From NCBI RefSeq assembly GCF_016907845.1, contig NZ_JAFBCS010000001.1:1116001-1180000 (forward strand): DNA of 64,000 nt, read 5' to 3'. Every line of letters starts with the position of its first letter. Position 1 is the stretch's first letter. The notes beneath the pieces are model-generated. The model had not been told where the DNA came from, did no database searches, and was given only the letters and a program-made list of their open reading frames with translations. Of the stretch, positions 1 through 7,392 are shown piece by piece. Made by a program: the position numbers and the translations under genes. This stretch comes from Arcanobacterium pluranimalium (lineage in GTDB: Bacteria; Actinomycetota; Actinomycetes; Actinomycetales; Actinomycetaceae).

Positions 1-13
1 TGGAGTCATCACG

Positions 14-1267
14 ATGACCGCACCTCATATTGTCGACCCTGCCGGCCTTCTTGGCCAAGCCCTCGCCGACGCGTCGCCGGATCTGATGCGCGAGCTGTTG
101 CAGACCATGATCAACGCCTTGCTGTCCGCCGATGCCGATGCCGTCTGCGGGGCGCAGTGGAACGCTCGTTCTGCCGAGCGCACGAATTACCGCAATGGCT
201 ACCGCCACCGCCCGCTCGATACGCGGGTTGGCACCGTCGACGTGGCGGTGCCCAAGCTGGGGTCGGGGAGCTACTTTCCGGAGTGGCTGCTCGAGCGCCG
301 CAAGCGTGCTGAGTCCGCGCTGATCACCGTCGTGGCGGATTGCTATCTGGCCGTAGTGTCCACCCGCCGCATGGACAAGCTGGTCAAGACCCTGGGCATC
401 GACTCACTGTCGAAGTCGCAGGTCTCCCGCATGGCCGCCGACCTGGATGAGCAGGTCGCCGCGTTCCGGCACCGGCGTCTGGATGAGGCAGGGCCGTTTA
501 CTTTCGTCACCGCCGATGCGTTGACGAGCAAGGTTCGGGAAAACAAGCAGGTCGTCAAGGCCTCGGTGCTGCTGGCCACCGGGGTCAACGGCGACGGGCA
601 CCGCGAGGTGCTGGGCATGCAAGTGGCGACCAGTGAGACCAAGGCATCGCGGAACACATTCTTCGCCGACCTGGTCACCCGCGGCCTGGGCGGGGTACGG
701 CTGGTGACCTCTGATGCACACGCCGGCCTCGTGGATGCGATCTCGGCGAATCTGCCCGGAGCCGCCTGGCAGCGCTGCCGCACCCACTACGCGGCGAACC
801 TCATGGCGGTGTGCCCGAAGTCCATGTGGCCGGCCGTGAAGGCCATGCTGCACAGCGTCTATGACCAGCCCACCGCAGACGCCGTCAACGCCCAGTTCGA
901 CCGACTATTGGAGTACACCGAAGGCCGGCTGCCCGAGGTCGCCGACCACCTCGGTGACGCTCGAGAGGACCTGCTCGCCTTCACCACGTTCCCCGACGAC
1001 GTGTGGCGGCAGATCTGCTCCAACAACCCCACCGAGCGGCTCAACCGCGAGATCCGCCGCCGCACCGACGTTGTAGGGATCTTCCCCAACCGCGACGCCA
1101 TCGTCCGCCTCATCGGCGCCGTCCTGGCCGAGCAGACCGACGAATGGGCCGAAGGACGTCGCTACCTCGGCCTCGAAGTCCTGAGCCGATGCCGACTCAC
1201 CCTGACCACCGACACCAGCTCGCAGACGGAGGTGAACACCGACCCACTGATGCAACTACCCGCCTGA
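14..1267 (+). CDS. IS256-family (mutator-type) transposase
   Basis: A 417-residue DDE transposase of the IS256/Mutator family, which cuts and pastes its insertion sequence. The acidic triad is visible: an Asp in FVTADAL (about residue 175), an Asp in LVTSDAHAGL (about 236) and the Glu of NNPTERLNREI near residue 342, in the usual order and spacing. Length is normal for the family (about 400-420), so the enzyme looks intact. The left terminal repeat lies outside the window; the stretch at 1291-1319 (ttacaccactaccaggggcttgaccc) resembles the right end of such elements, but I cannot pair it with a left end. The element sits next to a broken defence locus on the opposite strand and may have contributed to its decay. 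Confidence 0.93.
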   Translation: MTAPHIVDPAGLLGQALADASPDLMRELLQTMINALLSADADAVCGAQWNARSAERTNYRNGYRHRPLDTRVGTVDVAVPKLGSGSYFPEWLLERRKRAESALITVVADCYLAVVSTRRMDKLVKTLGIDSLSKSQVSRMAADLDEQVAAFRHRRLDEAGPFTFVTADALTSKVRENKQVVKASVLLATGVNGDGHREVLGMQVATSETKASRNTFFADLVTRGLGGVRLVTSDAHAGLVDAISANLPGAAWQRCRTHYAANLMAVCPKSMWPAVKAMLHSVYDQPTADAVNAQFDRLLEYTEGRLPEVADHLGDAREDLLAFTTFPDDVWRQICSNNPTERLNREIRRRTDVVGIFPNRDAIVRLIGAVLAEQTDEWAEGRRYLGLEVLSRCRLTLTTDTSSQTEVNTDPLMQLPA

Positions 1268-1420
1268 CCACCAACGAAGGATCAAAAACCAGTTACACCA
1301 CTACCAGGGGCTTGACCCGGATGCTGCGCGCCGAGGGCCGCGATTCGCCCAAGAAACAAGAAAACCACTGGTCAACAGGGGTTAGGATGCGACGGCAGGT
1401 CTTATCAAATCCGAGGTCTT
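1268..1420. mobile_element. IS right flank / junction with truncated methyltransferase
   Basis: Non-coding stretch between the transposase stop and the point near 1420 where recognisable methyltransferase sequence begins. The probable IS terminus is at 1291-1319; the remaining ~100 bp matches neither element and may be a relic of a second insertion. Exact boundaries cannot be fixed without the left IS end. Confidence 0.4.
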
Positions 1421-1747
1421 TGGCTCAATGTAGATGAGCTTGACCTTACCTACGTACTTCTCGGCAAGCTCGGGCACGCGGGTGAGCGCTTCGAGCACGT
1501 CACCAGATTCGCCGAGGATGAGCAGGTTGTCATCCTGGGGCTCCAGGTCAGCGCGCTCGGAGTATTCAAATTCATCAGACTTCGGTGTCTGGCGGCCTTG
1601 CACATAGTCGTCCAGCACGAGGGTGTGGGTTTCGCAGTAGCGCGGATCAGAGGGGTCAACCCACGTGTAGCCGTACTTGCCGGTCTCAGTGGGGATGAGA
1701 GCCTTGTCCTTGTTGTGCCAGGTGAGCTGCAGGCGTTGAGCGGTCAT
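1382..1747 (-). pseudogene. Truncated type III restriction-modification DNA methyltransferase (Mod), N-terminal remnant
   Basis: The 121-residue frame begins like the methylation subunit of type III restriction-modification systems: a charged N-terminus, then DDNLLILGESGDVLEALTRVPELAEKYVGKVKLIYIEP. In intact relatives the segment ending in KLIYIDP continues into the catalytic PPFNT (DPPF motif). Here homology stops exactly at that point (about 1420) and 12 unrelated residues lead to a stop, so the catalytic domain is missing. The start codon directly follows the stop of the upstream HTH gene, showing they were one operon. It cannot be an active enzyme. The call rests on recognisable family sequence; the cause of the truncation is probably the adjoining IS. 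Confidence 0.75.
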
Positions 1748-1972
1748 CTAGTCGGTTTCTCCCTTCATGTCGGTGGGGACGACCTCGCAGATGTCAGCGA
1801 CGTCGCAGTCGAGTGCTTGGCAGATGCGTAGCAGGGTGTTGGTTTGGATGTTGGCGCCCTTGGAGAGTTTAGCCATTGATCCGGAACTGATGTCTGCTGC
1901 GGCCTGGAGATCTTGTTTTCGCATGCCGCGTTCTTTGAGGAGTCGCCACAGCTTGTCGTAGCTCAGCAACAC
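1748..1972 (-). CDS. Small Cro/CI (XRE)-family HTH transcriptional regulator
   Basis: A 74-residue protein made almost entirely of one helix-turn-helix: YDKLWRLLKERGMRKQDLQAAADIS..MAKLSKG..IQTNTLLRICQALDCDVADICEVV, the compact YozG-like XRE fold. GTG (or the following TTG) is the likely start. The stop abuts the ATG of the truncated methyltransferase, and the DUF2326 remnant lies upstream on the same strand, so the three probably formed one operon in which this protein set expression of the restriction or defence genes. Residues look intact, so it may still be made, but its targets are unknown. Confidence 0.8.
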   Translation of the reverse strand: MLLSYDKLWRLLKERGMRKQDLQAAADISSGSMAKLSKGANIQTNTLLRICQALDCDVADICEVVPTDMKGETD

Positions 1973-1989
1973 CTGGAAGTCGAGAGTAT

Positions 1990-2496
1990 CTAAAGTGGCC
2001 GCTGGTCTGACCTTAGCGTATCAGCAATGTCTTGGAGGTCTTCTTCATCTTGGCATTGTTCTTCTGGAGTTCTCGCGTTCTCGGGGTTCCAGGCGAACCC
2101 GTAGAGAGCATGCTTGTCTTCACCCAGCTGAATAACCGTGGTTTGTTCAACATGAGTCTGAGTGCGGGGCGTGTAGGCCTGCTCCTTGTCGAACGCGATG
2201 AACACCTGCTTCTTGGTGAACTGTTGGTACAGGTCGAGGATTTTCTCCACGGTTTCGTCTGCGATGTTCTTGATCAGCGGCGAGTCGTGGATCACGGCGG
2301 GTAGGTTGGTGAGTTCGAGGACGGCGAGGTCGAATAGGATCAGGTTCTTGTCTGAGGTGCCTGTGCCGTCATCGACTGGGGAGACGCCGTCATGTGGGGC
2401 CCATCGGTTATCGGCTTCGGCGAAAAGGGCGCCGTGTGCGCGAATGAAGTCGCGCTGGATGGTTTCGAAATCGGATTCCGGCGCCGCGGCACGCAC
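1990..2496 (-). pseudogene. C-terminal remnant of a DUF2326-domain protein
   Basis: The 168-residue frame carries the C-terminal signature of DUF2326 proteins (LFDLAVLELTNLPAVIHDSPLIKNI then QVFIAFDKEQAYTP). These are large SMC/ABC-like ATPases found in defence islands and normally more than 500 residues. The N-terminal ATPase part is absent: an in-frame TAG lies nine bases before the first usable start, and sequence beyond 2497 belongs to an unrelated fragment on the other strand. This looks like the tail of a deleted gene. It is co-oriented with the HTH regulator and methyltransferase remnant, consistent with a decayed defence locus. Confidence 0.7.
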
Positions 2497-2497
2497 C

Positions 2498-2670
2498 TTG
2501 TGCTAGTGCTGCGCCGTTACAACGACTACTACGCGCACATCCTCAGTAGGCTCGGTAGCGTGCCATTTGGGCATAATGCGATCGTGCTTCCGCCGTTGTC
2601 CGAGCTAGACAGGGGTGTCTTGCGCGAGCTGATCGAGACTGCCTGGCAGGATCGCACGCGAGCCGATTGA
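2498..2670 (+). pseudogene. Unidentified gene fragment (C-terminal ~57 residues)
   Basis: A plus-strand frame ending at 2670 has protein-like composition in its last ~57 codons (GTHLVLVLRRYNDYYAHILSRL then ELDRGVLRELIETAW), while its upstream part only shadows the DUF2326 remnant. It resembles the C-terminal half of a small alpha/beta protein such as the YjbR/MmcQ type, but I cannot name it. It is probably the tail of a gene whose front was deleted in the same event that truncated DUF2326. Confidence 0.35.
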
Positions 2671-2715
2671 CGTATTGACTTTAGGGTCACTCGGGCGTAC
2701 TCTTTTACCCGAAAG

Positions 2716-2734
2716 TTAGGTAAGGATAACCTAA
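2716..2734. promoter_or_regulatory. DtxR/IdeR-type iron box
   Basis: TTAGGTAAGGATAACCTAA is a 19-bp near-palindrome that agrees at 17 of 19 positions with the DtxR/IdeR operator consensus (TWAGGTTAGSCTAACCTWA). It lies 31 bp before the ATG of the ECF S component and just downstream of a possible promoter (TTGACT at 2675-2680, TACTCT at 2698-2703), a position that would block transcription. Iron-loaded DtxR-type repressors bind such sites, so the downstream transporter operon is probably induced by iron starvation. Confidence 0.85.
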
Positions 2735-2764
2735 CAAAAGTGACTGTGGAAAGATGTTGTCCTC

Positions 2765-3331
2765 ATGAAGACTAGAGATTTCATCAATATTGGCGTATTT
2801 TCGGCGATCTACTTCATCATCGTTTTTGCCTGCGGAATGCTCGGTGTCATAAACCCGCCCATGATGTTCGTCGGATACGCGCTTGGGATCATCGCCAACG
2901 GGGCAGTCATCTTCCTCTTCAAGGCACGCGTGCCAAAAATTGGCGCGTTGGCCATCTGCGGATTGTTGGTCAGCGCGATGATGCTGCTGACCGGTCACCC
3001 CTGGATCGTTATGGTACTGGCTCCGCTCTTCGGCCTTGCAGCCGACTTCCTCTTCGCCAAGAAGACCGTGGTGTCCAAGGTGTTCGGATACGCGGTTATG
3101 TCCCTGTGGTACGTCACGCCCTGGTTCCCCGTTTTCGTTGACGTCCAGGGCTACTACAACTACATCGCCGAGTCGATGGGCACGGCGTATGCAGATTCTA
3201 TGCGTTGGTTCCTCTCGCCGTGGATGATCGTCGGCTGGGGCGTTGCGGTCTTCATCATCGGCCTGATCGGCGGCGTGTTCGGCAACTCGGTGCTCAATAG
3301 GCACTTCCGTAAAGCCGGAATCGCTAAGTGA
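2765..3331 (+). CDS. MptD-family ECF transporter S component
   Basis: A 188-residue integral membrane protein with five to six hydrophobic segments. It begins MKTRDFINIGVFSAIYFIIVF, the N-terminal pattern of MptD-family substrate-binding (S) subunits of energy-coupling factor transporters. The S component gives substrate specificity and toggles in the membrane when the EcfT/EcfA module hydrolyses ATP. It is first in a five-gene operon, 31 bp after an iron box, and its stop overlaps the EcfT start (TGATG). MptD-type S components have been tied to haem or metal uptake in some Gram-positive bacteria; with this operator, haem or an iron chelate is the best guess. Substrate identity is inference. 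Confidence 0.85.
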   Translation: MKTRDFINIGVFSAIYFIIVFACGMLGVINPPMMFVGYALGIIANGAVIFLFKARVPKIGALAICGLLVSAMMLLTGHPWIVMVLAPLFGLAADFLFAKKTVVSKVFGYAVMSLWYVTPWFPVFVDVQGYYNYIAESMGTAYADSMRWFLSPWMIVGWGVAVFIIGLIGGVFGNSVLNRHFRKAGIAK

Positions 3332-4137
3332 TGGGGAATCGGCCAGATCTCCTTCTCAACGCGTCCGTCGGCCACCGAGGCGAAGGTGTGAGTGGCGCCG
3401 ATATTTTGGCAGACATTGAGCGGCGTCGTCGCCCTGATCCCCGAACGGTGCTCCTCGTTGTGCTCGTGCTCAACGCGTTGGCGATGTCGCGGGCTGGAAT
3501 GATGACCATCCTGGTGGTCAATCTCGTTGCTGTCGGAGCCTTGATGTACGCGCGGGCGTGGAGGTGGACGGCGTCGTTTGTGGGTGTGCAGATGCTGTGG
3601 CTGACGCTCGTGTTCGTCCTCCCGCAGCTGTGGACCAGCGCAGTATCCGCCTTCTTCGTGGTCATCGGATACTGGATGATCAAGCTCACGACGGCGGCCG
3701 GCGTCGCCGCATACGCGGTGAAGACGATCGTCCCTGGCGAGTTGATCGCCGCTTTTCGCCGCATGCGTATCCCCAACGCGATCACTGTTCCGACCGTGGT
3801 GCTCTTGCGTTTCATGCCTACCGTGGTCCGCGAGTATCAGGCGGTTCGTGAGGCAATGGCGCTGCGCGGCCTGCAGATGGGATGGAAGGCCGTCTTCCAA
3901 CCGCTGCGGTATTTGGAATACATGCTGGTTCCTTTGCTGACATCGTGCAGTCGGATCGCTGACGAGCTGACCGCTGCCGGCATGGTGCGGGGCTTGGGCT
4001 CGCCCATATCGCCGACGACCCTCAAGCGATTGCGTTTCGGCGTGCCCGACCTGGCGTTTTTGATAGTGGTGGCCGCTGTGCTTGGCGCGACGCCGCTGAC
4101 TAACAGCATTTCCTTGGTGGCGGGAGGCTTTAAGTGA
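3331..4137 (+). CDS. ECF transporter transmembrane (T) component, EcfT-like
   Basis: About 268 residues with the CbiQ/EcfT architecture: N-terminal hydrophobic helices, then a cytoplasmic coupling region containing the family Ala-x-x-x-Arg-Gly type motif (AMALRGLQMG near residue 180), which docks on the ATPases. The ATG at 3331 shares a base with the stop of the S-component gene; a GTG three bases earlier is also possible. The GTG start of the ATPase gene overlaps its stop by four bases, so the three are translationally coupled. It passes the force of ATP hydrolysis to the S component. Confidence 0.85.
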   Translation: MGNRPDLLLNASVGHRGEGVSGADILADIERRRRPDPRTVLLVVLVLNALAMSRAGMMTILVVNLVAVGALMYARAWRWTASFVGVQMLWLTLVFVLPQLWTSAVSAFFVVIGYWMIKLTTAAGVAAYAVKTIVPGELIAAFRRMRIPNAITVPTVVLLRFMPTVVREYQAVREAMALRGLQMGWKAVFQPLRYLEYMLVPLLTSCSRIADELTAAGMVRGLGSPISPTTLKRLRFGVPDLAFLIVVAAVLGATPLTNSISLVAGGFK

Positions 4138-5579
4138 GCGCTTCGATACAGGACGTGTCCTTCAGCTATCACAGCGATCCAGACGCCGTCGGCTCGGCTC
4201 ACGTGGTCGGCGTTGAGGGGATAACCCTCGATTTTCCCCCTGGGTCTTGTACGCTTGTCACCGGCGCGTCGGGCTCTGGCAAGTCGACCATATTGAAACT
4301 GCTCAACGGGCTTATTCCCGCCCTTTACAATGGCGAGCTCGCAGGCACGACGCTCGTGCTGGGGCAGGAAACGACGAAGACGGATATTCAACACCTGGGC
4401 CGATGCGCCGGGATGGTTTTTCAAAATCCCCGTTCGCAGTTCTTCACCTCTACTGTGCTTGAGGAGTTGGCTTTCGCCAGCGAAAACGCGGGAGATGAGC
4501 CTACGGTAATTGCCGATCGGATTGCCGACGTGCTCAGTCGGTGGGGTATCGGATCCTTGAAGGATCGAAAGCTCGCTGAACTCTCCGGCGGGGAGCTGCA
4601 ACTAGTGGCGTGTGGCGCGGCCATGGCCGGGCCACAGAAAATACTGCTGCTCGACGAGCCGACGTCGAACCTTTCTCCCGCAACCATTGACGCTTTCACG
4701 GACGTGATCCGCAAGCTCAAAGACGACGGCTGGACGTTGGTGATAGCCGAACATCGCGTCTATCCGCTCAATGGGATCGCAGATCGTGCCGTCGTTATGG
4801 CGGGAGGCCGTGTTGTCCGCGATGTGTCCGGTGCGCGATTCTTTGCGATGCCAGATGAGGAACGTCGCGCTTTGGGCCTGCGCACCTTGACGAAACCGGA
4901 GAGTCTTGCCGGGGCGTGCGGGGCGGAGAATCAGTCCGGTGTCCGCGCCACGAATCTGCGATTTAGCTACGGCAAACATCGGGTGCTGGACATTCCCGAG
5001 TTCGTGATACCCGCCGGGAGCGTGGTGGCCTTGACGGGCGCGAACGGCGCCGGGAAAAGCACACTAGCCAGGACGCTGATCGGGCTAGCCCAGGCGGAAA
5101 AGGGCAGCCAGCTCTGGTTCGGTGACAAGCAGTGTAACCGCGCCTGGCGGCAAAAACTGAGCCAACTCGTCATGCAAGACGTCAATCGGCAATTGTTCGC
5201 CGAATCGGTGGCAGCGGAAGTGACGCTGGGAAACGGCGTCGTCAGCGAAGAACGCGTGGCTGGATTGCTGGCAGATCTGGGGCTTGCGGGCCTGGAGGAT
5301 CGCCATCCTATGACGCTCTCTGGCGGCCAGAAACAACGTCTGGTCATCGCTAACGCGCTTGCCAGCGACGCCCAGCTGTACGTGTTCGATGAGCCAACGT
5401 CAGGTGTGGACTATCAGCACCTGATAGCGATTAGTAGCCAGATTCGTGCCCTTGCGGCGCTCGGCAAGAGTGTGCTGGTGATCAGCCATGATCTCGAATT
5501 TATCAACGAAGTTGCGGACCATCAGGCGTGCCTTGCACCCCTAGAGGCTGGTGGGGAGCAAGTCACCTGGATTCGTTAA
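4134..5579 (+). CDS. ECF transporter double ATPase (fused EcfA-EcfA')
   Basis: A 481-residue protein with two complete ABC ATPase domains in tandem. Domain 1 has Walker A GASGSGKST (about residues 42-50), signature LSGGELQLVACG and Walker B LLLDEPTSNLSP. Domain 2 has Walker A GANGAGKST (about 303-311), signature LSGGQKQRLVIA and Walker B VFDEPTSGVD. Such fused ATPases replace the separate EcfA and EcfA' pair. The GTG start overlaps the EcfT stop. Sixteen bases separate it from the next ABC gene, so all five genes probably share one iron-controlled transcript. All catalytic motifs look intact. Confidence 0.9.
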   Translation: MSASIQDVSFSYHSDPDAVGSAHVVGVEGITLDFPPGSCTLVTGASGSGKSTILKLLNGLIPALYNGELAGTTLVLGQETTKTDIQHLGRCAGMVFQNPRSQFFTSTVLEELAFASENAGDEPTVIADRIADVLSRWGIGSLKDRKLAELSGGELQLVACGAAMAGPQKILLLDEPTSNLSPATIDAFTDVIRKLKDDGWTLVIAEHRVYPLNGIADRAVVMAGGRVVRDVSGARFFAMPDEERRALGLRTLTKPESLAGACGAENQSGVRATNLRFSYGKHRVLDIPEFVIPAGSVVALTGANGAGKSTLARTLIGLAQAEKGSQLWFGDKQCNRAWRQKLSQLVMQDVNRQLFAESVAAEVTLGNGVVSEERVAGLLADLGLAGLEDRHPMTLSGGQKQRLVIANALASDAQLYVFDEPTSGVDYQHLIAISSQIRALAALGKSVLVISHDLEFINEVADHQACLAPLEAGGEQVTWIR

Positions 5580-5595
5580 CAGATGAGGAGTAGCG

Positions 5596-7392
5596 ATGGT
5601 GCACACAGCCGATAGCCCTACGCGGGGCAATGCGGACATGAAGCAAGCGAGTAAGCAGGGGCAGAAAGCGCTCAAAGAGCTGATGTCCCCGGTGCGGCCC
5701 GCGCTGATGGCGGGCAACGCGCTCGCCCTCGTCTCTGCGGCTTTGCGGGTGTTTCCTTTCGTTGCTCTGGTCGGCATCGGCAATGAACTCATGGGCGCGT
5801 TGAGTGCCGGGAGTATTGACCGGGCTGCGGTCAACTGGTGGGTAGTGGTGCTACTGGCTACGTTCTGCGGCGGCTTGCTGACGTACTTTGCTGGGCTGAT
5901 GATCACGCACATTGCGGACAATCGCCTGTCGGCGACCATTCAGCGTCGGATTATCGATTCCCTGGCCGCCACCCCACTGACGTGGTTTAGTGAAAACACG
6001 TCGGGGCACGTGCGTAAAGTACTTCAAGACGACGTGAGAAATTTGCATATGCTGGTCGCACACCGCCCGGTGGATTCGATCATCGCGATATTTTTGCCGC
6101 TGTTTAGCACCGCGTATGCGTTCTTTATCGACTGGCGGCTAGGGCTTTTGGTCATCTTGCCGATCGTGGTCTACGCCATTATCTATGCCGTTATGGTGCG
6201 GGACATGAATGCGAAAACGATGGAGCTCGACGCGAAGCTCGATACCGTATCCTCGGCCATGGTCGAATTCGTCAAAGGCATCCAGGTGGTCAAGACCTTC
6301 GGGATCACGGGTAAGGCTCACCGAAAGTATGCTGATAGCGCCAATAACGCCTGCGATTTTATGGAGGAGTGGAATCGGCCGATGGTCAATGCCGCTTCGG
6401 TGACGTCGGCGGTCGTCTCCACGCCCGTGATCGTTTTGTTGTTCTCCGCCGGGGGATTCTGGTTCGTATCTGGCGGATGGGTGACGCCGGTCGAGATCAT
6501 TGCCGGCTGCTTGATCGCCATCTCGCTTCCTAACTCCATCAATTTGCTGGCGCAGATGGCGTGGAATTATCAGTTGGCGGGCGCGGCCGCGAGACGTGTG
6601 CTGGAGGTGGTGGATGTGGTCACGCTCCCGTCTCCTGATCGCTCGGCGGCACAGCCGGCGCAGCCCAGCGTGGAGTTGCGCAACATCGTACTCGACTATG
6701 GGCACACGCGGGCTCTTGACGGGGTCTCGGTGACGTGCGAGCCGGGCACGACGACGGCGTTGATGGGCCCCTCGGGCGCCGGAAAGTCGACTCTGGCTAA
6801 GCTCGTTCCGCGCTTCCTTGACCCGGATGAGGGCCAGGTGTTGATCGGCGGCGTCGACGTGAAGGATCTCAGCCGCGACGACCTGTACCGTCAGGTGAGT
6901 TTTGTCCTCCAGGACGCCCAGCTGTTGCGTGCCACGGTCTTCGACAATATCGTTATGGGCAAGCCGCAGGCGACTTTTGCCGAGGTGGAGGAGGCGGCGC
7001 GGCGTGCCCGTATCCACGACGAGATCATGGAGTTCCCCGGCGGGTATGACACCGTTGTCGATGAGGACGTCAAGCTCTCCGGTGGCCAAGCCCAGCGAAT
7101 CGCGATTGCGCGGGCACTTTTGCGTGATACGCCAATTTTGATCCTGGATGAAGCGGCGGCGATGGTTGACCCGGAGTGCGAGGCCCAGATTCAGGCAGCG
7201 ATAAATGAGCTCACGATTGGCCGCACGGTCATCGTGATCGATCATCGGCCACAGTCGGTGCGCCACGTCGATCAGATTGTGCTTCTCGATGGCGGACACG
7301 TAGTCGCCTGTGGGCTGCACGAAGAGATTCTTAATCAGGACTTGTACGCGAGATTGCGGGCAGCAGCCGGTGCTGATCGGGAGGAGGAGTAA
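5596..7392 (+). CDS. ABC half transporter (type IV exporter fold; YbtP/IrtA-like), subunit 1
   Basis: 598 residues: an N-terminal six-helix ABC membrane domain (about 35-330) followed by an ATPase domain with Walker A GPSGAGKST, signature LSGGQAQRIAIARALL and a divergent Walker B/D-loop, LILDEAAAMVD in place of the usual DEATSALD. The divergent D-loop suggests an asymmetric heterodimer with the next gene product. The stop overlaps the partner start (TAATG). Iron-boxed heterodimers of this fold (YbtPQ, IrtAB) import siderophores in other bacteria although the fold is exporter-like. Operon position after an ECF module and an iron box points to iron-chelate or haem handling, but direction and substrate are not shown by sequence alone. 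Confidence 0.85.
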   Translation: MVHTADSPTRGNADMKQASKQGQKALKELMSPVRPALMAGNALALVSAALRVFPFVALVGIGNELMGALSAGSIDRAAVNWWVVVLLATFCGGLLTYFAGLMITHIADNRLSATIQRRIIDSLAATPLTWFSENTSGHVRKVLQDDVRNLHMLVAHRPVDSIIAIFLPLFSTAYAFFIDWRLGLLVILPIVVYAIIYAVMVRDMNAKTMELDAKLDTVSSAMVEFVKGIQVVKTFGITGKAHRKYADSANNACDFMEEWNRPMVNAASVTSAVVSTPVIVLLFSAGGFWFVSGGWVTPVEIIAGCLIAISLPNSINLLAQMAWNYQLAGAAARRVLEVVDVVTLPSPDRSAAQPAQPSVELRNIVLDYGHTRALDGVSVTCEPGTTTALMGPSGAGKSTLAKLVPRFLDPDEGQVLIGGVDVKDLSRDDLYRQVSFVLQDAQLLRATVFDNIVMGKPQATFAEVEEAARRARIHDEIMEFPGGYDTVVDEDVKLSGGQAQRIAIARALLRDTPILILDEAAAMVDPECEAQIQAAINELTIGRTVIVIDHRPQSVRHVDQIVLLDGGHVVACGLHEEILNQDLYARLRAAAGADREEE

